Shown one piece after another: positions 1 to 5,010 of a DNA stretch of 5,163 bases. Within the stretch, counting starts at the first letter, position 1, and each line of letters opens with the position of its first letter. The stretch is from the NCBI GenBank assembly GCA_031265535.1, contig JAISCO010000217.1:1-5163 (forward strand), written 5' to 3'. Below the pieces are notes generated by a model that did no database searches, had not been told where the DNA came from, and saw only the letters and a program-made list of their open reading frames with translations. Origin of the DNA: Spirochaetaceae bacterium (GTDB lineage: Bacteria; Spirochaetota; Spirochaetia; Treponematales; Breznakiellaceae). The position numbers and the translations under genes were made by a program.

Positions 1-118
1 AATAAACCGCACGAACCACATCGGCAACATACAAATCGCGGATCAAAAACTCCCCCCGCAACTCCCTCGTCGTATAACACTTCACATCATTCTGATTCGC
101 GCCGTAACGTATATCCAT
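1..118 (-). CDS. kduI: 5-keto-4-deoxyuronate isomerase (KduI), N-terminal fragment, cut by window edge
   Basis: The reverse strand starts with ATG at 118-116 and stays open to the window edge, giving 39 codons. The peptide begins MDIRYGANQNDVKCY and continues TTRELRGEFLIRDLYVADVV. This fits the start of KduI as I remember it (E. coli has MDVRQSIHSAH, then [22 protein letters not shown]), with the R/NEFL and L/VFVAD blocks in register. KduI (EC 5.3.1.17) is a cytoplasmic, zinc-dependent cupin that isomerises 5-keto-4-deoxyuronate to 3-deoxy-D-glycero-2,5-hexodiulosonate in the breakdown of pectin or glycosaminoglycan. The metal ligands lie in the missing C-terminal part and cannot be checked. 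The start is supported by GGAGG (complement of 124-128), 5 nt from the ATG. The gene is transcribed away from the peptidase gene. Identification rests on the N-terminus alone. Confidence 0.78.
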   Translation of the reverse strand, partial: MDIRYGANQNDVKCYTTRELRGEFLIRDLYVADVVRAVY

Positions 119-134
119 ACAAACCTCCACTCCC

Positions 135-163
135 ATCATAACCCGTTCCCGCAAGAAAGTCAA
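135..163 (-). promoter_or_regulatory. Candidate sigma-70 promoter of kduI
   Basis: On the minus strand TTGACT (163-158) is followed after 17 nt by TATGAT (140-135), five of six consensus bases in each box. The predicted transcript start would fall near 128, so the leader would be only about 10 nt and would begin with the GGAGG ribosome site itself. That is tight but possible. The extremely short leader is the main reason for doubt. Confidence 0.42.
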
Positions 164-204
164 ATAAAAAAACAGAAAATCCCGCGCCAAACACATAAAA
201 TAAA

Positions 205-395
205 GAAGGGGGAAGCCTCCCCCTCGCTCCAGCCCGCCTGCGGCGGTCTTTCGCTACCCCCTCTACGGGGGCTACCGCCCCCGTAACGCCCCCGACCGAT
301 CCCCGCAACATGGAACTTGCGCCAAAGGCAGCCCCCGCAGCAACCAGCCCCCAACTTGTGTCCGCAACGAAAGTTTTGCGCAAAGCGCAAATTCC
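205..395. repeat. GC-rich hairpin cluster in divergent intergenic region
   Basis: This is the non-coding stretch between the kduI and peptidase genes. It is strikingly C/G-rich and packed with short perfect stem-loops. GGGGG 208-212 pairs with CCCCC 219-223. CCGCC 234-238 pairs with GGCGG 242-246 across a TGC loop. A 9-bp stem, TACGGGGGC 264-272 with GCCCCCGTA 277-285, closes a 4-nt loop. TTTGCGC 375-381 pairs with GCGCAAA 385-391 around AAA. Short open frames here look like composition artefacts: they have no ribosome sites and low-complexity R/G/P-rich translations. The style resembles the cores of the repeat units further right, but I could not align it to their conserved ends. Because the flanking genes diverge, a terminator role is not expected. 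Confidence 0.6.
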
Positions 396-430
396 TCAAG
401 CAATTGCCCTACCCCCTATTCCATAAAGAC

Positions 431-459
431 TTTACAACTGGATATTTTAACAATACAAT
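431..459 (+). promoter_or_regulatory. Sigma-70 promoter of the M1-like peptidase gene
   Basis: TTTACA (431-436) and TACAAT (454-459) are separated by exactly 17 nt, with five of six consensus bases in each box, in an AT-rich stretch just after the GC-rich hairpin cluster. The expected transcript start is near 466, giving a leader of about 40 nt before the ATG at 507. Confidence 0.65.
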
Positions 460-506
460 AAAACACATCGTGGAGACAATTTCAAAATGCCCTAAAGGAG
501 ACAATA

Positions 507-1286
507 ATGAAAAGAATTTATTTGATATTGGCGGAAGTTTTCTGTGTTTTTACCGCTTGTCAAACACTGCCGGTTAAAGGTCAAGCCGTTGAAAACAAAA
601 TTGCTTTTCAAATGGATTTACCAAACGGAACTATGGACGTTACGGCAGATTACGCGAGAAAAACGGTTGACGGCAATGATTTTCTCTTAAACCGGAACTT
701 TATTATTACCAGGCTGTTTGTTGACGGGCAGACGGTCAATCCGGCGGATATTGTGGAACAGGTTACGTTATTTAACGACTACGCGGTCAACATATATCAT
801 CTGCCGGTTTTTGAAAACAGCGTTCACGTCGAATACCGGGGCATATTGAGCGGCGAAACCGGTGTGGCTCCCTATGTAACCGAAACCATTTCCACGGACT
901 TTACGTTTTTACGCTGGGAAACCTTTTGTCATCCTCTTTTTGCTTCGGCGGAAAATCTTTTTGAGAAACTGTTTGACGTTTTTATGTTGACCATGAGCGT
1001 GGAAGTTCCCAAGGATTATGTTGTGCAATTCAGCGGCAGCAACACGACCGAAAAAGAAACAGACAAGGGTATTACCTATACCGTAAGCGGAAATATGCCG
1101 CTTTTTTCCTACGCCGCCGCCATCGCCCAATACCGAAAAACCGAATACGAAACCGGCGTTTACTATTTCCTCCCCGGTACAGATATGGAAAAGATCCACG
1201 AAATGGTTGAGACGACAATGACCAAGGCGAACGCTTTCATGCGGGAACACTACGGGGCGCGGAAGTTTCCGCAAAACTCAGGGTGA
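507..1286 (+). CDS. N-terminal part of M1-like peptidase: lipoprotein signal and N-terminal domain
   Basis: 259 codons start at ATG 507. The start is supported by AAAGGAG (494-500) six nt upstream and by the promoter at 431-459. Residues 1-18 form a lipoprotein signal: basic MKR, a hydrophobic core (with an unusual Glu at 10) and the lipobox F15-T-A-C18, which predicts lipid attachment and anchoring at a membrane face. The rest, to about residue 215, alternates hydrophobic and polar strands, as in the saddle-like N-terminal domain of M1 peptidases (for example VHVEYRG, and LTMSVEVP followed by YTVSGNMPLFSYAAA). From about 216 a helical stretch (MEKIHEMVETTMTKANAFMREHYG) leads into the catalytic domain. 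The frame then ends within 12 codons by the shift described for the whole gene. As a separate protein it would have no catalytic residues. Confidence 0.68.
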   Translation: MKRIYLILAEVFCVFTACQTLPVKGQAVENKIAFQMDLPNGTMDVTADYARKTVDGNDFLLNRNFIITRLFVDGQTVNPADIVEQVTLFNDYAVNIYHLPVFENSVHVEYRGILSGETGVAPYVTETISTDFTFLRWETFCHPLFASAENLFEKLFDVFMLTMSVEVPKDYVVQFSGSNTTEKETDKGITYTVSGNMPLFSYAAAIAQYRKTEYETGVYYFLPGTDMEKIHEMVETTMTKANAFMREHYGARKFPQNSG

Positions 1287-1837
1287 CCGAAATACCGGAG
1301 CGTTTAGGCTCCTTCACGATTTCCGAGGAACACATGGTTTTCGTAGAGGGAGCTGTGTTTAATTCAGCATTACACATGGAAAACCTGGTACATGAATTTA
1401 TTCACACCGGCTGGAACGCAAAAGTCGAAGACCCGGGCGTTCAAAGATGCCGTTTCTTTGACGAATCCTTTACCGTCTATTTCACCTGGCGGGTAATGGC
1501 CGATATATTGGGAGAAGACGGCGCACAGCCCCTGCTGCAAACTTTCACCAACACTCGCGGCTATGATTTGGTTCCGATCAAGGATTTTGGCGCAAAGGAC
1601 TCAGGCGATTTGGGCTACTCAATCGGCGCACTTTGCCTCTATAAATTAAGCAAGCTCACCGGGGAAGAAACGTTTGACCGGGCCACAAAACAATTTCTGG
1701 ATAAACACCAGGACATTCCAGTTGATTTTGAAAAGTTTTGCGCAGAATACCAGAACTTGTGCCCAAATGCGGATTTGGAAGACTTCTTCCAAAAATGGAT
1801 ATATTCCGATTCCTACAAAGATGAGCTATATTTGTAG
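1283..1837 (+). CDS. Catalytic part of M1-like (gluzincin) zinc metallopeptidase
   Basis: 184 codons if read from GTG 1283, which overlaps the stop of the upstream frame (GTGA); there is no good ribosome site of its own. H37-E38-F-I-H41 is the gluzincin zinc motif. The third ligand is probably E61 in FFDESFTVYF, matching the E-GxTVYxE block of M1 enzymes. The spacing is 19 residues rather than the canonical 18, so there is one extra residue in the loop. Y112 in GYSIGALCLYKL sits where M1 enzymes carry the catalytic Tyr (YxKGA). No GxMEN aminopeptidase motif is visible upstream of HExxH (HMVFVEGAVF lies there), so calling it an aminopeptidase would overreach. The C-terminus, DLEDFFQKWIYSDSY, is typical of the end of an M1 catalytic domain. 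It is most likely one gene with the upstream frame. Confidence 0.7.
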   Translation: MTEIPERLGSFTISEEHMVFVEGAVFNSALHMENLVHEFIHTGWNAKVEDPGVQRCRFFDESFTVYFTWRVMADILGEDGAQPLLQTFTNTRGYDLVPIKDFGAKDSGDLGYSIGALCLYKLSKLTGEETFDRATKQFLDKHQDIPVDFEKFCAEYQNLCPNADLEDFFQKWIYSDSYKDELYL

Positions 1838-1841
1838 TTTT

Positions 1842-2067
1842 GTAAAGTAATAACAGATACAAGAGTCTCTTTCAAAACTTCATCTGGGCGCATTTTTTGC
1901 CCCGCAAAAAACTCAGGCTTGTCGGGGGTCCCGCCCCGGCTACGCCGTGGCCGCTCCGCGCCCCTCCAGAAGCAAATCCGCAGGATTTGCGACCCCTTGC
2001 GCGCTTCGACGCACCCCAAGGGGTGGATAATCCGTATGACCGACAACTTAGCCGCAGATTTTGAATT
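1842..2067 (-). repeat. Dispersed repeat unit, copy A (minus orientation)
   Basis: Read on the minus strand, the unit opens with AATTCAAAATCTGCGG then CTAAGTTGTCGG (2067 downwards). It has a GC-rich core and closes with GCAAAAAATGCGCCC then AGATGAAGTTTTGAAA, ending near 1842. The opening 1994-2067 matches copy D 5011-5085 with about five substitutions and one indel. The closing 1842-1900 matches copy B 3204-3262 at about 53 of 59 positions by hand count. The core carries a perfect 8-bp hairpin (GCAAATCC 1972-1979, loop GCA, GGATTTGC 1983-1990) and the near-palindrome CACCCCAAGGGGTG. It starts four bases after the peptidase stop codon. Short open frames inside it are composition artefacts repeated with the element. 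Confidence 0.75.
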
Positions 2068-2218
2068 AACATATTTTAGGCAAAAGCACTCTATACCACT
2101 ATTTAAACTGTCATACGATATGCAATAATTTCTAATAAATTGTTTTTCAACCTATTTTCATGTTTCACTAAAGCAAAACCGCAACTCAACACCATATATA
2201 GGGTATAGGAGAATATAT

Positions 2219-2770
2219 ATGAGAATGTCTCGTATACTTGTCCCCGACATCTGGTACAAAATATTCACCGCAGTAAACCGCCATGAGCCCATATTTCTGG
2301 ACCGGGACGCTGTGGACCTTTTTAACCAGACGCTCTGTGAAACAGGGGAACGGTTTCCGTGCGAGGTGCGGCATCTTGTCATCACTGCGGACAGTGTGTC
2401 GTTTTACATCAAGCCTGTAGACGGGCTCCAATTGCCAGAGATTATGCAGTGGCTGAAGCAGACGTATGCGGCGCGTTACAATGTGCATGACGGCAGAACC
2501 GGGCATATCTGGGGAGACCGGTATGCGTCGTGGATTGTGGAGGGGTCACCGAAGGACGCGAAAGAGTATGTGTTTGCGCCGGTGGCGTGCAAAGCGGGGC
2601 GGAGAGTGCGGAAGCGCAGGGCGGGCCGTGGAGGAGGTGTGCCGGGAAGTGGCTCTTCGGCGGCAGATCCGGTGATTGGCACCAAGGGCAGACCCCAGGT
2701 GGGGGAAACGGCCCGAAAAGACGGCTCTCCGCCGGGTTTGCCCCGCCGAACCGCCCCAACGCACGGCTGA
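2219..2770 (+). CDS. IS200/RAYT-type transposase-like protein with degenerate HUH motif
   Basis: 183 codons, ATG 2219, with AGGAG (2207-2211) seven nt upstream; an in-frame ATG at 2225 is an alternative. Residues 1-110 follow the Y1 transposase (REP-associated tyrosine transposase) plan. VPDIWYKIFTAVNRHEPIF matches the usual 'G-W-Y-H-I-x-x-R-G-x-x-R-x-x-I-F' opening. Next come a helix (DAVDLFNQTLCETGERF), then EVRHLVITADSVSFYIKP, then IMQWLKQTYAARYNVHDGRTGHIWGDRYAS. In active members the third block reads about MPNHxHxLxRP. Here the HxH is replaced by S59-V-S61, so the metal-binding pair appears lost. A Tyr at 117 (AKEYVFAPV) could correspond to the nucleophile, but I cannot align it with certainty. 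From about residue 127 the sequence is low-complexity R/G/P-rich, encoded by GC-rich DNA, and probably represents read-through into repeat-like sequence. No clear promoter was found upstream. It is flanked by repeat copies A and B in opposite orientations. Confidence 0.7.
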   Translation: MRMSRILVPDIWYKIFTAVNRHEPIFLDRDAVDLFNQTLCETGERFPCEVRHLVITADSVSFYIKPVDGLQLPEIMQWLKQTYAARYNVHDGRTGHIWGDRYASWIVEGSPKDAKEYVFAPVACKAGRRVRKRRAGRGGGVPGSGSSAADPVIGTKGRPQVGETARKDGSPPGLPRRTAPTHG

Positions 2771-3467
2771 GCAGCCTTAAATATTCCGTCTAACGACTAA
2801 ACCAGCTTTTTTACGCAATCTCAAAATTCCAGCCAAACGCGGTCGCGGGAGATGTGTGCCCGGAACGTTGCGCCGTAGCCGTAATTTCGGCAATTTTTCG
2901 CCGCAACCGGTGGGTTCGGCAGCATATAAGGGCAACTATACCGGAGTTTTTCCGCAGAAAGGGCGTATACTGGCGGTTTTCAGCGCAAAACTTGGGACAA
3001 TTCGCCCGGGTCCGGCCCAGTCGCAATGCAGGAGCTGCCCTCGGTCGAGGCTGCCACGAAGGGGAAGTCCAGTCCGCAAAATTTGAGCACTGTCTCGCTT
3101 CCCGCAAAGACCACCGAAAAATTTTGCGTTCCTTGCGTGTGGGTGTATCGCAACCTCGCGCAAGGAATTGAAGAATTGCCACAAAGCCTGTGTTTTTTTC
3201 GGAGCAAAAAATGTGCCCAAATGAAGTTTTGAAAAAGCCTCTTGTACCTGTTATTACTTGACAAGGAGAAGCATTATACAAAGGGGACAGAAGGGAACAA
3301 CTGCCGACTGAGGCACCGGGTCTGGCGGGCGTGGAGGATGCGCTACTGTGCCTAAAAATCTTGCCAACCGCCTGAAAGCGTAATTTTTTATATTAGTTAT
3401 AGCTTTGTTTCAGGGGGATCATACTTTGTGAAACACCTCCAATAATTCTTTCTGGTATTTATATTCT
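2771..3467. other. Intergenic stretch without a convincing gene; repeat-rich left part, possible coding remnant at 3262-3383
   Basis: The open frames on both strands in 2811-3281 overlap one another, lack ribosome sites and have translations rich in R/S/C/P, so I treat them as artefacts of GC-rich repeat DNA. The right end of this DNA (3165-3262) is repeat copy B. Beyond it, frame 1 is open from 3262 to the TGA at 3373-3375. It contains GLAGVEDALLCLKILPTA, which looks more protein-like than its surroundings. A second frame ends VPKNLANRLKA-stop at 3381-3383. Together they may be the frameshifted tail of a lost gene, but there is no start codon and I do not recognise the family. From 3384 to 3467 I see only AT-rich sequence, with a GGAGG on the minus strand (3440-3436) that leads to no long frame. 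Confidence 0.5.
3165..3262 (+). repeat. Dispersed repeat unit, copy B (right end certain, left boundary unknown)
   Basis: The closing segment GCAAAAAATGTGCCC then AAATGAAGTTTTGAAA (3204 onwards), continuing to TTATTACTTGAC at 3262, is the inverted counterpart of 1842-1900 in copy A, with about six mismatches in 59. Upstream, AATTGAAGAATTGCCACAA (3166-3184) matches GATTGAATAATTGCCACAA in copy C, so B and C also share part of the core. The left half of B probably extends to about 2800 (TCTCAAAATTCCAGCC at 2820 vaguely resembles the opening of the other units), but that similarity is weak. Confidence 0.65.
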
Positions 3468-3941
3468 TTACAAAATATTTTTTATTGGATACATTTCTTT
3501 TCTTGCTTGTTTGCTGTCTATATCGATAAATATACGGTATGGGTTACCGTTTTCATAATCCCATTTTATTATCTTTTTTAAAACTATTTCTATTAACACT
3601 TCTGTTTCGTTATGCGCATATGTTTCATACGAGTCTTTGTAATGTTTTTTATACACATCTATTATTGCGCTATTTTTTTTGTCATTTGTTCTTCCGAGAA
3701 TGTCGGCAATTCCTTCCATCTGAATATTGTCAACACATAACGCGACACGATTATTTTCGCAAATTTGTTTGTACTTTATTAAATCGGTACCTGTCTGAAA
3801 GAATATTTTATTTTCGCGAATGATACAGCTCATAAGCCTTACCGTGGGGTGGTTTTGGCTGCTAGTTGCCAATGCCATTATTTTACATTCTCCAACATGG
3901 GTATATATTTTTTCCAGTTCAACTTGATAATCTAATTCCAT
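3468..3941 (-). CDS. Pyridoxamine 5'-phosphate oxidase family protein (FMN-binding split barrel)
   Basis: 157 residues from ATG 3941. The frame is open 15 nt further to a TTG at 3956, but GGAGG (complement of 3950-3954) lies inside that extension and sits 8 nt before the ATG, so ATG 3941 is the start. The layout is that of small PNPOx-like split-barrel proteins: an N-terminal helix (VELEKIYTHVGEC), then IMALATSSQNHPTVRLMSCIIRENKIFFQTGTDLIKY, where substrate or flavin contacts usually lie. KQICENNRVALCVDNIQMEG and GIADILGR follow. The C-terminal part is a strand and helix region (EVLIEIVLKKIIKWDYENGNP). Family members bind FMN, F420 or haem, and most are uncharacterised cytoplasmic reductases or stress proteins. 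Sequence alone does not show true PdxH activity. The gene is AT-rich, lies 79 nt downstream of the lipoprotein gene on the same strand, and is separated from it by a strong hairpin. Confidence 0.78.
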   Translation of the reverse strand: MELDYQVELEKIYTHVGECKIMALATSSQNHPTVRLMSCIIRENKIFFQTGTDLIKYKQICENNRVALCVDNIQMEGIADILGRTNDKKNSAIIDVYKKHYKDSYETYAHNETEVLIEIVLKKIIKWDYENGNPYRIFIDIDSKQARKEMYPIKNIL

Positions 3942-3981
3942 ACAAACATCCTCCAAAAAAATAGCTTGCTTTTCCTTGAGT

Positions 3982-4012
3982 CAATTTCAAAACTAACCGA
4001 GTTTTGAAATTG
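3982..4012 (-). terminator. 13-bp perfect hairpin between the two minus-strand genes
   Basis: CAATTTCAAAACT (3982-3994) pairs perfectly with AGTTTTGAAATTG (4000-4012) around a 5-nt loop, with a G-U pair possible outside. It lies 8 nt after the stop of the lipoprotein gene in the direction of transcription and 40 nt before the next start. No T-run follows on the minus strand (ACTCAAGG), so it is not a classical intrinsic terminator. Partial termination, mRNA end protection or a dispersed palindromic repeat are all possible. Confidence 0.4.
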
Positions 4013-4020
4013 GTTCCTTC

Positions 4021-4704
4021 TTATAATATTCTTGTATATATGTCGCCATTCTCTCTGTACATTTTGTCATTTTCGATCTTTATTTCTACGCTAAATTCTT
4101 TCCTAAATATTTTTTGTTTTAAAAACACCGCTCCGTTTACATATGTATATGAAGATCTTCCAATAATATTTTCAAATGCTCCACGACACATAACCATTTC
4201 TTTTTCATCAACAAACCAATATATTATTCTCTGTGGAGTATCATCCGTATGAGATGCCCATGCTTTACCTGCTATTAATTCATTGTGAGCTTCTTGCCCG
4301 CTTGGAATAATGTCTTTTTGTTCATACGGGACCAATTCATTGTTATTCACGGGGATTCTATCCAGTTTATATACATTACCCCGGTCATCCACAGCCGTTT
4401 CATTTTCATTTGTTATTTCAAGCCACGCTTGTCTTCCCAATTCATTTATTATATAACCATCTTCCGGAAAGAGCAATACCTTTTGTCCATCGACCCTATA
4501 TGTACCGTTATACACTACTCTTTCTCTCAAACAGAAAGCAAATTCTGTTTCATTGACGAAATTATAGGCGGACCTAGATAAACCATAATCGTTGCGCCAT
4601 GCGGTTCCCGCCATAGTAAATTGATTATTTTCATTGCTAAAACAACCAAGAGCAGCCAGTAAAAAAAGTCCAAAAACCATTACCTTTTTCTTTGTGTTTT
4701 CCAT
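4021..4704 (-). CDS. Predicted lipoprotein with two tandem copies of a small beta-rich domain
   Basis: 227 residues from ATG 4704. The start is supported by GGAG (complement of 4712-4715) 7 nt upstream and by a consensus promoter at 4787-4815. Residues 1-21 are a lipoprotein signal: MENTKKK, hydrophobic core, lipobox A18-L-G-C21, so the mature protein should be lipid-anchored outside the cytoplasm. The rest is an internal duplication. Repeat 1 (about 33-116) has AGTAW, then YNFVNETEFAFC, then YNGTYRVDGQKVLLF, then GNVYKLDR. Repeat 2 (about 146-227) has AGKAW, then IYWFVDEKEMVMC, then SSYTYVNGAVFLK, then GDIYTRIL. Each has a Cys at the same place (58 and 173) and the same order of strands, suggesting a lipocalin-like or similar small barrel unit. 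I do not recognise a named family and assign no function. The gene is AT-rich compared with the peptidase gene. Confidence 0.75.
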   Translation of the reverse strand: MENTKKKVMVFGLFLLAALGCFSNENNQFTMAGTAWRNDYGLSRSAYNFVNETEFAFCLRERVVYNGTYRVDGQKVLLFPEDGYIINELGRQAWLEITNENETAVDDRGNVYKLDRIPVNNNELVPYEQKDIIPSGQEAHNELIAGKAWASHTDDTPQRIIYWFVDEKEMVMCRGAFENIIGRSSYTYVNGAVFLKQKIFRKEFSVEIKIENDKMYRENGDIYTRIL

Positions 4705-4731
4705 ACAATTTCTCCAAAAATGTTTTATAGC

Positions 4732-4773
4732 ATGAGGCTATTCCCCAAAACTTCAGTTTTGGAACAGGCTCAT
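4732..4773 (-). promoter_or_regulatory. Imperfect inverted repeat forming a hairpin at the 5' end of the lipoprotein mRNA
   Basis: The arms ATGAGGCTATTCCCCAAAAC (from 4732) and GTTTTGGAACAGGCTCAT (to 4773) are complementary apart from one or two mismatches and a CC bulge, with a TTCA loop at 4752-4755. From the promoter at 4787-4815 the transcript should start near 4780, so the hairpin would occupy almost the very 5' end of a 76-nt leader. It ends about 16 nt before the ribosome site. It could stabilise the mRNA or bind a regulator; no riboswitch class is recognised. Confidence 0.45.
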
Positions 4774-4786
4774 ATTATATGAGTTT

Positions 4787-4815
4787 ATTATAGAACAATA
4801 TTTTTATTTTGTCAA
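4787..4815 (-). promoter_or_regulatory. Perfect-consensus sigma-70 promoter of the lipoprotein gene
   Basis: On the minus strand TTGACA (4815-4810) and TATAAT (4792-4787) are separated by exactly 17 nt, an exact match to consensus in both boxes and spacing, within AT-rich sequence. It lies 82 nt upstream of the start codon and probably also serves the downstream PNPOx-like gene, for which I found only a poor candidate of its own. Confidence 0.75.
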
Positions 4816-4870
4816 TACTTTTGTGTAAAATTTTAAGAAAATATGTCGCCTAGCAATCTGTTCGCATCCT

Positions 4871-4987
4871 CCAATCTACGGTTAAGTTGTCGATCAAAGG
4901 GATTGAATAATTGCCACAATGCGGCAATTATTTTCGGAATTTTGCCGTAGCAAAAAATGCGCCCAAATGAAGAAAAGTCTCTTGTAT
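4871..4987 (+). repeat. Dispersed repeat unit, copy C (short, apparently complete)
   Basis: It opens with GGTTAAGTTGTCG (4880-4892), identical to copy D (5025-5037) and one mismatch from copy A (complement of 2041-2053). It closes with GCAAAAAATGCGCCC then AAATGAAG and GTCTCTTGTAT, the closing segment of copies A and B with a few bases missing. Its core is not the GC-rich one of copy A. Instead it has a perfect 10-bp stem, AATAATTGCC 4906-4915 with GGCAATTATT 4923-4932, around a 7-nt loop. At about 115 nt it shows that the ends are conserved while the core is interchangeable. Confidence 0.7.
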
Positions 4988-5010
4988 AGTTCTTCTACCT
5001 AAAAGGTATC

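Larger units (their letters stand above)
507..1837 (+). pseudogene. M1-like zinc metallopeptidase lipoprotein, whole gene interrupted by a frameshift near 1262
   Basis: The two open frames 507-1286 and 1283-1837 read as one protein once a single base is restored near 1262. The first frame ends HYGARKFPQNSG-stop. The second frame, read upstream of its nominal GTG, gives EVSAKLRV directly before TEIPERLG. The join therefore reads HYGAR-EVSAKLRVTEIPERLG, which is continuous and natural for a gluzincin N-terminal domain running into its catalytic domain. The restored protein would be about 440 residues: lipoprotein signal, beta-rich N-terminal domain, then the HExxH catalytic domain. The local sequence (aag ttt ccg caa aac) holds no X-XXY-YYZ slippery heptamer, so programmed frameshifting is unlikely. 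Either the gene is newly inactivated or the deletion is a sequencing error. Both halves otherwise keep clean coding character, which argues for a very recent event or an error. Confidence 0.6.

Noticed and set aside
264..285. Strong 9-bp GC hairpin as an intrinsic terminator
   Set aside because: It lies between divergently transcribed genes, no T-run follows it, and it is one of several hairpins in a GC-rich repeat-like cluster.
909..1274. 121-codon minus-strand frame inside the peptidase gene
   Set aside because: It is a shadow of the clear plus-strand coding sequence, which has a promoter, ribosome site and recognisable domains.
1262..1276. Programmed -1 frameshifting joining the peptidase halves
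   Set aside because: No X-XXY-YYZ heptamer in the zero frame and no obvious downstream stimulatory stem; the simplest reading is a deleted base.
1919..2128. Plus-strand frame of 69 codons in copy A
   Set aside because: It is a translation of repeat DNA without a ribosome site; its sequence follows the repeat, not a protein family.
2788..2794. GTCTAAC here and GTTAAGT in the repeat openings resemble the RYYYAAC and GTTRRRY core sites of integron attC sites (treponemes can carry integrons)
   Set aside because: The heptamers are too degenerate to count alone, do not flank a folded attC-like palindrome at a sensible distance, and the genes here have their own promoters and differing strands.
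2811..3281. 156-codon open frame on the minus strand, with further long frames on both strands of the same DNA
   Set aside because: No ribosome site, R/S/C/P-rich composition, and the end of the frame lies inside the dispersed repeat, where related copies give similar spurious peptides.
3420..3440. GGAGG on the minus strand (3440-3436) followed by ATG at 3422-3420
   Set aside because: The spacing of 13 nt is long and the frame ends after nine codons; at most it is a relic of a gene start.
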